IMG/VR virus record: IMGVR_UViG_3300033816_000498 | Coordinates: 1-41,955 of that record | DNA length: 41,955 bases | Source of the DNA: a virus | Reading direction: 5' to 3' (one strand) | Part shown: positions 36,005 through 41,882 of the stretch, piece by piece | Layout: each line of letters begins with the position of its first letter | How positions within the stretch are numbered: position 1 is the first letter of the stretch | The notes under the pieces: generated by a model | The model's input: the letters and a program-made list of their open reading frames with translations, nothing else | The model's database searches: none | What the model was told of the DNA's origin: nothing | Translations under genes and position numbers: made by a program

Positions 36005-36175
36005 TTACTTAGATGTCTTGACCATAGCCAGACGGCGTGAGCCATTTGCTAGGACGAGTGAAACTCTAGTAACCTTATTAGACATTGGCTCGAAACCTGC
36101 GATACGACCTGTAACGCCTGTCTTGCTTGTTGTGAACAAGTCACCAATTTGGTATGTGTATCCGTGTAGTGTCAT
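36005..36175 (-). CDS. Small beta-barrel (KOW/SH3-like) protein, copy 2
   Basis: This 56-residue protein contains YTYQIGDLFTTSKTGVTGRI, then VTRVSLVLANGSRRLAMV. A paralogue of the downstream gene 35734-35901. ATG 36175 was chosen after AAAGG; the open frame upstream lacks coding character. Confidence 0.6.
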   Translation of the reverse strand: MTLHGYTYQIGDLFTTSKTGVTGRIAGFEPMSNKVTRVSLVLANGSRRLAMVKTSK

Positions 36176-36268
36176 TTGGGTCTTGCCTTTCGTTGTGGGG
36201 GTTAATTGCTTATAGTATAATTTTAGCAGAAAAATGTCATAAATACAAATTTTGGTGACATTTTTGTG

Positions 36269-36284
36269 TGTGTCCTTAATCACA
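36269..36284. promoter_or_regulatory. CRP-type palindrome (one mismatch)
   Basis: TGTGTCCTTAATCACA: the right half is perfect and the left half has T for A. It lies ~95 nt upstream of ATG 36175. Nearby 36325-36332 is GGGCGCCC. Confidence 0.45.
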
Positions 36285-36355
36285 TTTTTTATGCGTGTCG
36301 TGACTTGACAAATGACTGGTCAGGGGGCGCCCTGCATTTTTCGCAGGGGACTTAG

Positions 36356-36427
36356 TTAACTACCAGAACTACCACCAATAGATAATAAAATAATTATTAT
36401 CATTAGTAAATAGAACCAATTACTCAT
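36356..36427 (-). CDS. 23-residue hydrophobic peptide
   Basis: MSNWFYLLMIIIILLSIGGS plus SGS: a single membrane helix. The ATG directly follows the gp88-like stop. Tiny but well placed. Confidence 0.45.
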   Translation of the reverse strand: MSNWFYLLMIIIILLSIGGSSGS

Positions 36428-37153
36428 TTATTTTTTACTCGCACTAAATATGATATCACTCTTAGAGTATACACAAAGTGAGCAAGAAACGCAAGCCGAG
36501 CCCTGCTTAGAAATAAGTGGAATCTGTTTATTATTTTCAGGACACTTAGCAGCAGGTCGTCCGATCATTTCTTTTACATCTGCCTGGCCAATAGCAAAAT
36601 TCTTAGCAAGGTATGCCATGCGTATGCCACTATTAATTTTTAGATCTACGGCAGTTTTAACATTCTCACTATCTGCAGAGAAATACAATGATAGATTATC
36701 TACATCCTTAAGGATAAGTGCAGCACTCTTCACACGTGTGTATACCCAGAATTGAATATCGGGGTGCTTATCAATAACTATCTTCCAGGCATATGTATAA
36801 GTATCATTAAAGAAATCGCCGTCCCAGTGGATACGGAATAACTTAGGTGCGTCTTTCTTATCACAGTCATTCTTAAAATCAATGATCATTTCATTAAGTA
36901 AACGGACCATGGTTTCACCGTCTGCGTCTTTTAGCAGATCCCAATTGTGTAGTAGGTTAGCCTTTACTCCTTTGAAGAGTTTTTCAAGTTTTCCTGCATA
37001 GCATACACTTTCACAAACGCTAGTGGCACCAGGGCACGAGAAAGCCTTTCCAGCAGGTAGTCCAAATGTGTTAGCGATTGTTGCGGTTTTTCCATTAGGT
37101 GAGACGGCATTAGCGACCTTTCTGTCAAATGATCTTTTTAGTTTAGTAGTCAA
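36428..37153 (-). CDS. gp88-like phage protein
   Basis: This 241-residue protein has GLPAGKAFSCPGATSVCESVCYAGK near residue 31-55 (three Cys), RIHWDGDFFNDTY, WVYTRVKSA, LYFSADSENV, and a Cys-rich end (AKCPENNKQIP, GSACVSCSLC). This is the Gene-product-88 family seen in phages and plasmids; the cysteines suggest a metal or iron-sulfur centre, with activity not established to my knowledge. It is downstream of a small zinc protein with an 11-nt overlap. Confidence 0.85.
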   Translation of the reverse strand: MTTKLKRSFDRKVANAVSPNGKTATIANTFGLPAGKAFSCPGATSVCESVCYAGKLEKLFKGVKANLLHNWDLLKDADGETMVRLLNEMIIDFKNDCDKKDAPKLFRIHWDGDFFNDTYTYAWKIVIDKHPDIQFWVYTRVKSAALILKDVDNLSLYFSADSENVKTAVDLKINSGIRMAYLAKNFAIGQADVKEMIGRPAAKCPENNKQIPLISKQGSACVSCSLCVYSKSDIIFSASKK

Positions 37154-37310
37154 GGCCTAGGCTCATTTCTAGTGCGATGTCTTCGTTATAGGTTGCAGAC
37201 ATTTCTTCAAGCAAGCAATGTGTGCACTTATCTTCATAGTCATCAACGGCATTTTCTTTGCATGAAGGGCAGGTGGTTGCGTAGTACTCATCTAGTGCGT
37301 AGTCGTTCAT
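37143..37310 (-). CDS. Zinc-ribbon protein
   Basis: This 55-residue protein carries TTCPSCKENAVDDYEDKCTHC, a compact zinc ribbon, then an acidic helical tail. ATG 37310 overlaps the preceding stop (ATGA). It overlaps the gp88-like gene, so the two are probably translated together. Confidence 0.65.
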   Translation of the reverse strand: MNDYALDEYYATTCPSCKENAVDDYEDKCTHCLLEEMSATYNEDIALEMSLGLDY

Positions 37311-37456
37311 AGGGGGTCTCCTTTGTATTTCTTTAATTGTATCATTTCGGACTGACATTTCCTACGGTTGTAGGATTTCTTTGAAGGCACGGCTGAGGCA
37401 GCATTAGAACGCCTTAGTTCCATGAGTCTGCGTAATTCTTCAGGTGTTTTCTTCAT
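37307..37456 (-). CDS. 49-residue basic protein
   Basis: MKKTPEELRRLMELRRSNAA, then PSKKSYNRRKCQSEMIQLKK: helical and strongly basic, perhaps nucleic-acid binding. Leaderless: TAAGAT, 6 nt, ATG. The N11 promoter for the next gene lies inside its 3' end. Confidence 0.55.
   Translation of the reverse strand: MKKTPEELRRLMELRRSNAASAVPSKKSYNRRKCQSEMIQLKKYKGDPL
37336..37358 (-). promoter_or_regulatory. N11-class promoter inside the upstream gene
   Basis: ATGTCA (plus 37353-37358), 11 nt, TACAAT (plus 37336-37341) preceded by TGA. Leader ~20 nt with AAAGGAG to ATG 37310. Confidence 0.65.
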
Positions 37457-37462
37457 AAGTTA

Positions 37463-37492
37463 ATCTTAGCAGACTTATGGTAAAAATGTCAA
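37463..37492 (-). promoter_or_regulatory. Sigma70-type leaderless promoter
   Basis: TTGACA (plus 37487-37492), 18 nt, TAAGAT (plus 37463-37468), 6 nt, ATG 37456. Confidence 0.7.
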
Positions 37493-37502
37493 ATCTTCAT
37501 CG

Positions 37503-37518
37503 TGTGATTAAAATCACA
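37503..37518. promoter_or_regulatory. CRP-type palindrome
   Basis: TGTGATTAAAATCACA, perfect TGTGA-N6-TCACA. It lies 10 nt upstream of the -35 of the leaderless promoter at 37463-37492, a classic activator position (centre ~-55). Confidence 0.7.
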
Positions 37519-37604
37519 AAAATTTTTCCCAGCCAAAAATTCGGGGAAATAAAACGCTTCTTCTTAAAGAAATTAGAATAGGGTTACTGACGAGTAGGCT
37601 AGAG

Positions 37605-37624
37605 TTATCCACAGGTTATCCCCA
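37605..37624 (+). other. DnaA box pair
   Basis: TTATCCACA at 37605-37613 and TTATCCCCA at 37616-37624, same orientation. Confidence 0.5.
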
Positions 37625-37651
37625 GACACACCCGAACGGGGCGGTCCAAAA

Positions 37652-37675
37652 TTTGCAGATTTTTAGATCTGCAAA
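37652..37675 (-). terminator. Intrinsic terminator
   Basis: TTTGCAGAT and ATCTGCAAA form a perfect 9-bp stem with loop of 6; on the - strand TTTT follows. It lies just after the stop of the 37683-37772 gene. Confidence 0.7.
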
Positions 37676-37682
37676 ATTGGTT

Positions 37683-37772
37683 TTATTCTTTTTCTATTTC
37701 ATCTAATAGTTCCCAAAGTACTGGCTCTAATTGTTTAGCAACTAAATCTAATTTTTCTTGTAGTGTTTTCAT
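37683..37772 (-). CDS. 29-residue helical peptide
   Basis: MKTLQEKLDLVAKQLEPVLW then ELLDEIEKE: one amphipathic helix. ATG directly follows the upstream stop; a terminator follows. Confidence 0.5.
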   Translation of the reverse strand: MKTLQEKLDLVAKQLEPVLWELLDEIEKE

Positions 37773-37967
37773 TTATTTAACCAACCCTTCAAACCATTGT
37801 GAGTATCCACCATTAAAGTAGACCTCATCTCCATTAGCATTAACAAGTGTTGCAGTGATTGATTCTAAATCATCATTGACATAGACAACCTCTTTAACAA
37901 GATAGTTTGTATCGTTAGCAATGAATAGTTTGCCAACATTAGTTTTATTGATTAGTGATAGTGACAT
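37773..37967 (-). CDS. Small beta-rich protein
   Basis: This 64-residue protein contains INKTNVGKLFIANDTNYLVK, then LESITATLVNANGDEVYFNG. Resembles the small-barrel proteins at 35.7-36.2 kb in pattern (VGKLF, strand pairs). TAATG overlap with the upstream gene. Confidence 0.6.
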   Translation of the reverse strand: MSLSLINKTNVGKLFIANDTNYLVKEVVYVNDDLESITATLVNANGDEVYFNGGYSQWFEGLVK

Positions 37968-38113
37968 TAGTTTTCTACTTTCTTTAGTTCGTGATTATTA
38001 TTAAGGGGACGACTGCTATTAGAGAACATAGCCTCAATAACTGCCTTATCTTTTATTGATTGAGCAATTCTTTTTTCTTGTTGCTCTTTTAGTATTCTGT
38101 TATAAGTATCCAT
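37967..38113 (-). CDS. 48-residue helical protein
   Basis: MDTYNRILKEQQEKRIAQSI, then KDKAVIEAMFSNSS. Gln/Lys-rich helix. TAATG overlap with the downstream gene. Confidence 0.55.
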   Translation of the reverse strand: MDTYNRILKEQQEKRIAQSIKDKAVIEAMFSNSSRPLNNNHELKKVEN

Positions 38114-38144
38114 TTATTATGAACCTTTCTTTTAGTTAATTTTC

Positions 38145-38282
38145 TTACAGAGTTTCTAGGTAGAAACCTGTTTGGCAAGTAGGGCAGATTGGACCCTGCT
38201 CCTCGCCATCAATAGAAACCACTTCATTAGTGCACTTGTCGCACCATAGTAGTTCGTTTACATTTATTGAGTAAGTCATCAT
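38145..38282 (-). CDS. 45-residue zinc-ribbon protein
   Basis: WCDKCTNEVVSIDGEEQGPI then CPTCQTGFYLETL, a minimal zinc ribbon. ATG 38282 follows AAGGAG; a second ATG is adjacent. Confidence 0.6.
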   Translation of the reverse strand: MMTYSINVNELLWCDKCTNEVVSIDGEEQGPICPTCQTGFYLETL

Positions 38283-38335
38283 TTTGATAACTCCTTTCTT
38301 TCTTAGTGAGAGTTTCTCACTTTCTTTATACTGAA

Positions 38336-38358
38336 AGTCTACCATGGGGGACTGACAA
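38336..38358 (-). promoter_or_regulatory. N11-class promoter
   Basis: TTGTCA (plus 38353-38358), 11 nt (GTCCCCCATGG), TAGACT (plus 38336-38341). Leader ~47 nt to ATG 38282. Confidence 0.7.
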
Positions 38359-38396
38359 ATTAGCCTGTTTTTCGGGCGTGTCGGAAAACTATTTTT

Positions 38397-38412
38397 TGTG
38401 ATAAGCATCACA
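38397..38412. promoter_or_regulatory. CRP-type palindrome
   Basis: TGTGATAAGCATCACA, perfect TGTGA-N6-TCACA, centred ~75 nt upstream of the predicted start of the 38282 operon. Confidence 0.7.
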
Positions 38413-38416
38413 TGAC

Positions 38417-38437
38417 TTATCCACAGAGTTATCCACA
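38417..38437 (+). other. DnaA box pair
   Basis: Perfect TTATCCACA at 38417-38425 and 38429-38437, immediately next to the CRP-type palindrome. Confidence 0.5.
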
Positions 38438-38467
38438 GGGACCGCCCCCATTTTTCAGGGAATTTAT

Positions 38468-38713
38468 TTATTCAACATCGTCATCTAAAAAAACATACAA
38501 CGGAATTAAATCAGTGTAAGCAAATTGAATTATTTCTCTTTCACCAAATTCATTTTCGGTTTGTATGTCATAGTTATCGCCAGTAGAATCACTTTCAATA
38601 AAAAGAATCTCAACAATGTCATCTCCCGTTTTTATTAAATCACCAAGCATCAATTGATCTGGCGTTAGATTATCTGCGTGTATTAAATCCATAGCAATCA
38701 TTGTATCAGACAT
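38468..38713 (-). CDS. Acidic hypothetical protein
   Basis: This 81-residue acidic protein contains LTPDQLMLGDLIKTGDDIVE and EIIQFAYTDLIPLYVFLDDD. L-G-D-L-I plus strands suggests another small barrel. It abuts the next upstream gene with no gap. Confidence 0.6.
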   Translation of the reverse strand: MSDTMIAMDLIHADNLTPDQLMLGDLIKTGDDIVEILFIESDSTGDNYDIQTENEFGEREIIQFAYTDLIPLYVFLDDDVE

Positions 38714-38986
38714 TTAGTCCTCACTTTCTGGCAACCAAAAAGATAAGTGGTGCTGCTCAATTATTGCCCATGCTGGTGCATGGCTCATGCCCTTATAAAA
38801 TACGCCTTCAGGCATAGCAATAAATTTATCATAGTCCTCATCATAGTATGCATCAATAGCATCAATGCAAGGCTGAACCATGCTTAGTGGTACGGGTGGA
38901 TAGTGATTACCCTGTAAGTGATAAGCAATCTGAGTTTCTAAGTCAAGCACTGAGTCCTGTATTCCTAACGCTGTAACACTTCCCAT
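38714..38986 (-). CDS. Hypothetical actinophage-type protein
   Basis: This 90-residue protein contains GNHYPPVPLSMVQPCIDAID, then FYKGMSHAPAWAIIEQHHLS. The H-Y-P-P-V-P...C-x-x-A-I-D-A signature is one I know from actinophage early proteins. Function unknown. Confidence 0.7.
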   Translation of the reverse strand: MGSVTALGIQDSVLDLETQIAYHLQGNHYPPVPLSMVQPCIDAIDAYYDEDYDKFIAMPEGVFYKGMSHAPAWAIIEQHHLSFWLPESED

Positions 38987-39205
38987 TTACTTACCCCCTA
39001 CAATTTCACTGCGATACAAAATCTTTGTATGCATTTTTCCACTAGGCTCTGATAGATTAACTGTTCTGTATTCCATAGCATCTCCGTGGTCTACAAAACT
39101 ATTAAAGACATTTACTGCATCAAGTGCATTTGAGTAACGACCAACCCATTGAGGGCTAGTGCTACTATCGTTATTGCTAGTTACTGAGTATAGGTATTCG
39201 TTCAT
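38987..39205 (-). CDS. Hypothetical protein
   Basis: This 72-residue protein contains NEYLYSVTSNNDSSTSPQWV, then ALDAVNVFNSFVDHGDAMEY. It is directly adjacent to its neighbour, with TAATG overlap upstream. Confidence 0.6.
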   Translation of the reverse strand: MNEYLYSVTSNNDSSTSPQWVGRYSNALDAVNVFNSFVDHGDAMEYRTVNLSEPSGKMHTKILYRSEIVGGK

Positions 39206-39357
39206 TAGTTATTCTCCTTAGTGATAAATAATTGGTGTGGGTTGCAATCGCAAGACTCTGTATCAAAGTCTGTTTCATTTCCAAAGTATAACCAACCTGT
39301 ACCATAGCATAGGTCACAAGTAGTTATTTCTGTGTATAGTGTTTTCATCATAGCCAT
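39205..39357 (-). CDS. DnaJ-like zinc-finger protein
   Basis: This 50-residue protein contains TTCDLCYGTGWLYFGNETDF, then SCDCNPHQLF: C-x2-C-x-G-x-G plus C-x-C, half of a DnaJ-type cysteine repeat. TAATG overlaps at both ends. Confidence 0.6.
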   Translation of the reverse strand: MAMMKTLYTEITTCDLCYGTGWLYFGNETDFDTESCDCNPHQLFITKENN

Positions 39358-39479
39358 TAGATAGCCCCTTCCTGAAATAAACCTATTTCTAGGTCTAGCA
39401 ATTCTTTATCTGTTGCCTGAGACAAGTCTATCCAACCTGCCCCCTCATTGTCAATTCTAAAAATCTCTATGTATCCCAT
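39357..39479 (-). CDS. 40-residue acidic protein
   Basis: MGYIEIFRIDNEGAGWIDLS followed by QATDKELLDLEIGLF. TAATG overlap with the next gene; starts 2 nt after the 39482-39691 gene ends. Confidence 0.55.
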   Translation of the reverse strand: MGYIEIFRIDNEGAGWIDLSQATDKELLDLEIGLFQEGAI

Positions 39480-39481
39480 TA

Positions 39482-39691
39482 CTAGTCTCCAATTCTTACT
39501 GCTAGGACACGATAAGTATCCTTTAAGTTAAGTGGGGCTGAGTAGTGGGGACGAACCTGAACAAGATAACTTTCGCAACCCTCATACCATACATCAGACT
39601 TTTCGGCTGAGATAATTTCTCCCTTTAGTGTGCGAGAGTGATAAGTTTTTCCTACAAGTAGGTTTTCTATTGTATAGACATTTGCTGACAT
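39482..39691 (-). CDS. Small beta-rich protein
   Basis: This 69-residue protein contains IENLLVGKTYHSRTLKGEII, then YLVQVRPHYSAPLNLKDTYR. Barrel-like strand pattern similar to other small proteins of this region. First gene of a six-gene operon under an N11 promoter, with an AGAGG ribosome site. Confidence 0.6.
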   Translation of the reverse strand: MSANVYTIENLLVGKTYHSRTLKGEIISAEKSDVWYEGCESYLVQVRPHYSAPLNLKDTYRVLAVRIGD

Positions 39692-39723
39692 TTGCCAACC
39701 TCTTTCTTTTTGTTGATAATTCT

Positions 39724-39746
39724 ATCCTATCATGGGGGTCTGACAT
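39724..39746 (-). promoter_or_regulatory. N11-class promoter
   Basis: ATGTCA (plus 39741-39746), 11 nt (GACCCCCATGA), TAGGAT (plus 39724-39729). Confidence 0.7.
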
Positions 39747-39877
39747 TTTCGGTTAGACACGCCGTAAGCGAATAGACTTTCTTTTATTTATTTTTTCTTA
39801 CTATGTAAGTCTAGCCTATTAGACATAAATTATCAAGTTACTAGGGAGTAAGTCCAAATAGTGAGACGCTTAGACCA

Positions 39878-39893
39878 TGTGATAAAACTCACA
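39878..39893. promoter_or_regulatory. CRP-type palindrome
   Basis: TGTGATAAAACTCACA, perfect TGTGA-N6-TCACA, ~165 nt upstream of the N11 promoter start. The 39692-39966 spacer has no gene. Confidence 0.6.
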
Positions 39894-39913
39894 GCGTGGC
39901 GACACGCCCGAAC

Positions 39914-39923
39914 GGGGCGCCCC
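39914..39923. repeat. GGGGCGCCCC palindrome
   Basis: Perfect 10-bp palindrome 20 nt from the CRP-type site and preceded by CCCGAAC. Confidence 0.6.
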
Positions 39924-39933
39924 AAAAAATTGG

Positions 39934-39954
39934 GAGCAGTTTTAGATCTTGCTC
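39934..39954. repeat. GAGCA/TGCTC hairpin
   Basis: GAGCA (39934-39938) and TGCTC (39950-39954) around GTTTTAGATCT, followed by AGG. It lies 3' of the 39967-40161 gene. Confidence 0.5.
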
Positions 39955-39966
39955 AGGATTTTATTT

Positions 39967-40161
39967 TTATTTTAGCGTTGCAAGAAATTCTTGCGAATCC
40001 ATACACGCATCAAAAAATTTCTGTTCATCAAATCTTGGATTGTCAGAAGCAAACCACTCACTGAATTCAAAAATTAAATCTTGAAAATCACCAGAGTCGA
40101 TTGTGTTAGAAAACTTTTGAAGAATTTTTGCAGTTTCTACATAGTCCTTGCGTGTCATCAT
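39967..40161 (-). CDS. Actinophage-type small protein
   Basis: This 64-residue protein contains MTRKDYVETAKILQKFSNTI, then FEFSEWFASDNPRFDEQKFF. The TRKDY...DNPRFD signature recurs in actinophages in my memory, with no assigned function. Two ATGs in tandem; the first overlaps the upstream stop. Confidence 0.7.
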   Translation of the reverse strand: MMTRKDYVETAKILQKFSNTIDSGDFQDLIFEFSEWFASDNPRFDEQKFFDACMDSQEFLATLK

Positions 40162-40367
40162 TATGCAACCACCTTAAGAATTGCATAGGACCCGTTTTTG
40201 TTGATGTCCTCAATTGTTGGAAGTAGTGCAGGCACAAGCAGTTCCTTTAGCATACCTTCAAGCATAGCAATTAAGTCTGCATGAGGAATAGCAAGGGCCT
40301 GTTTTGCAATTGGATGTGTTTCGTCAAATTCTGTAACGAAGTTTAGAGAGTGTTTGATTTCTACCAT
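40161..40367 (-). CDS. Helical hypothetical protein
   Basis: This 68-residue protein contains MVEIKHSLNFVTEFDETHPI and IPHADLIAMLEGMLKELLVP. ATG 40367 was chosen: the longer upstream frame overlaps another gene and lacks coding character. Overlaps the next gene by 1 nt. Confidence 0.6.
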   Translation of the reverse strand: MVEIKHSLNFVTEFDETHPIAKQALAIPHADLIAMLEGMLKELLVPALLPTIEDINKNGSYAILKVVA

Positions 40368-40389
40368 TTTTTTTAGTTTTCCTATTCTT

Positions 40390-40587
40390 TTAGTTTGAGT
40401 AAACGAGAGTCGATGTGCCACGAAGTGTGCCACTAATTCCGAGAGTATCGCAAGCAACCTTGACAGATACGCCAACAGGTAATTGTGTTGGATAAGTTGA
40501 GATGAATTGAGCAACAGCACCTTTTGAGGGTAGGCTGATTGTTTTGACAGAACCATTAAAGGTTTCTAGTTTTACAGTGTATGACAT
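40390..40587 (-). CDS. Beta-rich small protein
   Basis: This 65-residue protein contains MSYTVKLETFNGSVKTISLP, then PTQLPVGVSVKVACDTLGIS. First gene of the operon under the 40620-40642 promoter; AAGGATG is upstream of ATG 40587. Confidence 0.6.
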   Translation of the reverse strand: MSYTVKLETFNGSVKTISLPSKGAVAQFISTYPTQLPVGVSVKVACDTLGISGTLRGTSTLVYSN

Positions 40588-40619
40588 GGATGTCATCCTT
40601 TCGTTAAGTTGATAAGACT

Positions 40620-40642
40620 ATCTTACCATTGGGGGCTGACAT
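40620..40642 (-). promoter_or_regulatory. N11-class promoter
   Basis: ATGTCA (plus 40637-40642), 11 nt (GCCCCCAATGG), TAAGAT (plus 40620-40625). Confidence 0.7.
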
Positions 40643-40669
40643 TTTTGCCACTTATTTGCTAAGGCTCAC

Positions 40670-40685
40670 TGTGATACTGGTCACA
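40670..40685. promoter_or_regulatory. CRP-type palindrome
   Basis: TGTGATACTGGTCACA, perfect TGTGA-N6-TCACA, centred ~65 nt upstream of the predicted start. It sits between two 20-nt direct repeats (40652-40671 and 40687-40706, TTATTTGCTWAGGCTCAYTG). Confidence 0.75.
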
Positions 40686-40799
40686 TTTATTTGCTTAGGC
40701 TCATTGGCTAAACTGTCAATATTTAATTGTTATAGTAGAATACTACACTAAAAATCTCAAAAAGTCAAGTTTAGACACGGACAAAACGGACATTTTTGA

Positions 40800-40815
40800 T
40801 GTGATTTGCGTCACA
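40800..40815. promoter_or_regulatory. CRP-type palindrome
   Basis: TGTGATTTGCGTCACA, perfect TGTGA-N6-TCACA, followed by GGGGGCGCTC. Second site in the same intergenic region; 40588-40846 contains no gene. Confidence 0.65.
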
Positions 40816-40846
40816 GGGGGCGCTCTTTTTTTTGCAGGGTATTTAC

Positions 40847-40936
40847 TTATTCAGTCACGAATAAATAAAACCCATAGCCTAAACAGATCATAGAAAACCA
40901 AAACAAAGCATTACCATTTACAAAAAAGTCAATCAT
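40847..40936 (-). CDS. 29-residue single-TM peptide
   Basis: MIDFFVNGNALFWFSMICLG then YGFYLFVTE: one membrane helix. Starts 4 nt after the stop of the upstream gene. Confidence 0.5.
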   Translation of the reverse strand: MIDFFVNGNALFWFSMICLGYGFYLFVTE

Positions 40937-40940
40937 TTAT

Positions 40941-41078
40941 TTATCCTTCAATTTCTCTATAGTCAATTACATGAAAGTCTAATTGTCTTTCTAATGGCAT
41001 AGCCTTTAGCCAAGAATAAGCAGACTCAAAATCATCTGCCTCAACATCTACAAATAACTCAAAATTAAATACTGGCAT
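40941..41078 (-). CDS. 45-residue acidic protein
   Basis: MPVFNFELFVDVEADDFESA, then YSWLKAMPLERQLDFHVIDY: beta-alpha-beta layout. ATG 41078 follows AAGGAGGAAAAC and overlaps the upstream stop. Confidence 0.6.
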   Translation of the reverse strand: MPVFNFELFVDVEADDFESAYSWLKAMPLERQLDFHVIDYREIEG

Positions 41079-41239
41079 TAGTTTTCCTCCTTTTCTTTTA
41101 GCATTCCAAGAATTAACTCTAATTGTTTTGTGGTTAATAGTCCTTGTGCACAACCCCAAGCAAAAGCCAAATCCATTTCGCCATAGTGTTTTTTAGCAAG
41201 AACTTTTATTTCTTGTGCAATTTCAAAATTAGTTTTCAT
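41078..41239 (-). CDS. 53-residue helical protein
   Basis: MKTNFEIAQEIKVLAKKHYG, then AFAWGCAQGLLTTKQLELIL. TAATG overlaps at both ends. No family recognised. Confidence 0.6.
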   Translation of the reverse strand: MKTNFEIAQEIKVLAKKHYGEMDLAFAWGCAQGLLTTKQLELILGMLKEKEEN

Positions 41240-41349
41240 TATTTGTATTCTCCTTTCGAGATAAGTTCATCTAGCATTTTTGCTAGTGGGTCTATCTGCT
41301 CGTCTGCAAGATAGTTTTCTAATTCTAGGTTTTTTACAAAGTCTCTCAT
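41239..41349 (-). CDS. 36-residue acidic helical peptide
   Basis: MRDFVKNLELENYLADEQID then PLAKMLDELISKGEYK. TAATG/ATGA overlaps both neighbours. Confidence 0.55.
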   Translation of the reverse strand: MRDFVKNLELENYLADEQIDPLAKMLDELISKGEYK

Positions 41350-41525
41350 TTAGAAACCTTCCAATCTGACCACATTGGTAGTCTTTCTGGGTCAGTATCA
41401 TTATACCAACGCTCAATGTTTTGTTCACAATCTTGGCAGAAAGTAAATTGCTCATCTCCTACATTTGAGATAGCAGATTTCATTGGATTGTGCTCTACGC
41501 ACTTTTTATTTTCTAGTGTTATCAT
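41346..41525 (-). CDS. Zinc-binding small protein
   Basis: This 59-residue protein contains NKKCVEHNPMKSAI and FTFCQDCEQNIERWY: C-x2-H plus C-x2-C. ATG 41525 follows AAAGG. Confidence 0.6.
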   Translation of the reverse strand: MITLENKKCVEHNPMKSAISNVGDEQFTFCQDCEQNIERWYNDTDPERLPMWSDWKVSK

Positions 41526-41593
41526 TTTTGACAACCTTTCTTTTTTTTGTTAGTTAATTTTATTTTATTAAGTTTTTTGTTTTCTCTAATTAC

Positions 41594-41758
41594 TTAGAGA
41601 GAACGACCACATTGTGAGTGGTAGCAAGTGCCATCTGTTTTGCAGATGTCGTGAATTGTAGCAGGTGCTAATACAACCTGTCCACATTGGCAGAGGTTCA
41701 TTAACCCCTGTGGGTAGTCGCTAAGTGTTGCGACTCTTGCAAAGATTGAGTTTGTCAT
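41594..41758 (-). CDS. Cys-rich 54-residue protein
   Basis: MTNSIFARVATLSDYPQGLM, NLCQCGQVVLAPATIHDIC, then GTCYHSQCGRSL: five Cys and two His, likely one zinc site. First gene behind the 41812-41834 promoter. Confidence 0.6.
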   Translation of the reverse strand: MTNSIFARVATLSDYPQGLMNLCQCGQVVLAPATIHDICKTDGTCYHSQCGRSL

Positions 41759-41811
41759 TTCTGACTCCTTTCTTGTTAAATAACCTTTATTTAACTTTCT
41801 TTATACTAGTA

Positions 41812-41834
41812 AGTATAGCAGGGGGGTCTGACAA
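41812..41834 (-). promoter_or_regulatory. N11-class promoter
   Basis: TTGTCA (plus 41829-41834), 11 nt (GACCCCCCTGC), TATACT (plus 41812-41817). Leader ~47 nt to ATG 41758 with AAAGGAG. Confidence 0.7.
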
Positions 41835-41882
41835 ATTGAGGGGTATAAATAGGGCAATTCGGACATTGTGATGTAGCACACA

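Noticed and set aside
38417-38437. Second replication origin
   Set aside because: Two DnaA boxes at 38.4 kb and one to two at 37.6 kb lie inside promoter regions without iterons or AT-rich unwinding sequence; 29.5 kb is the better candidate.
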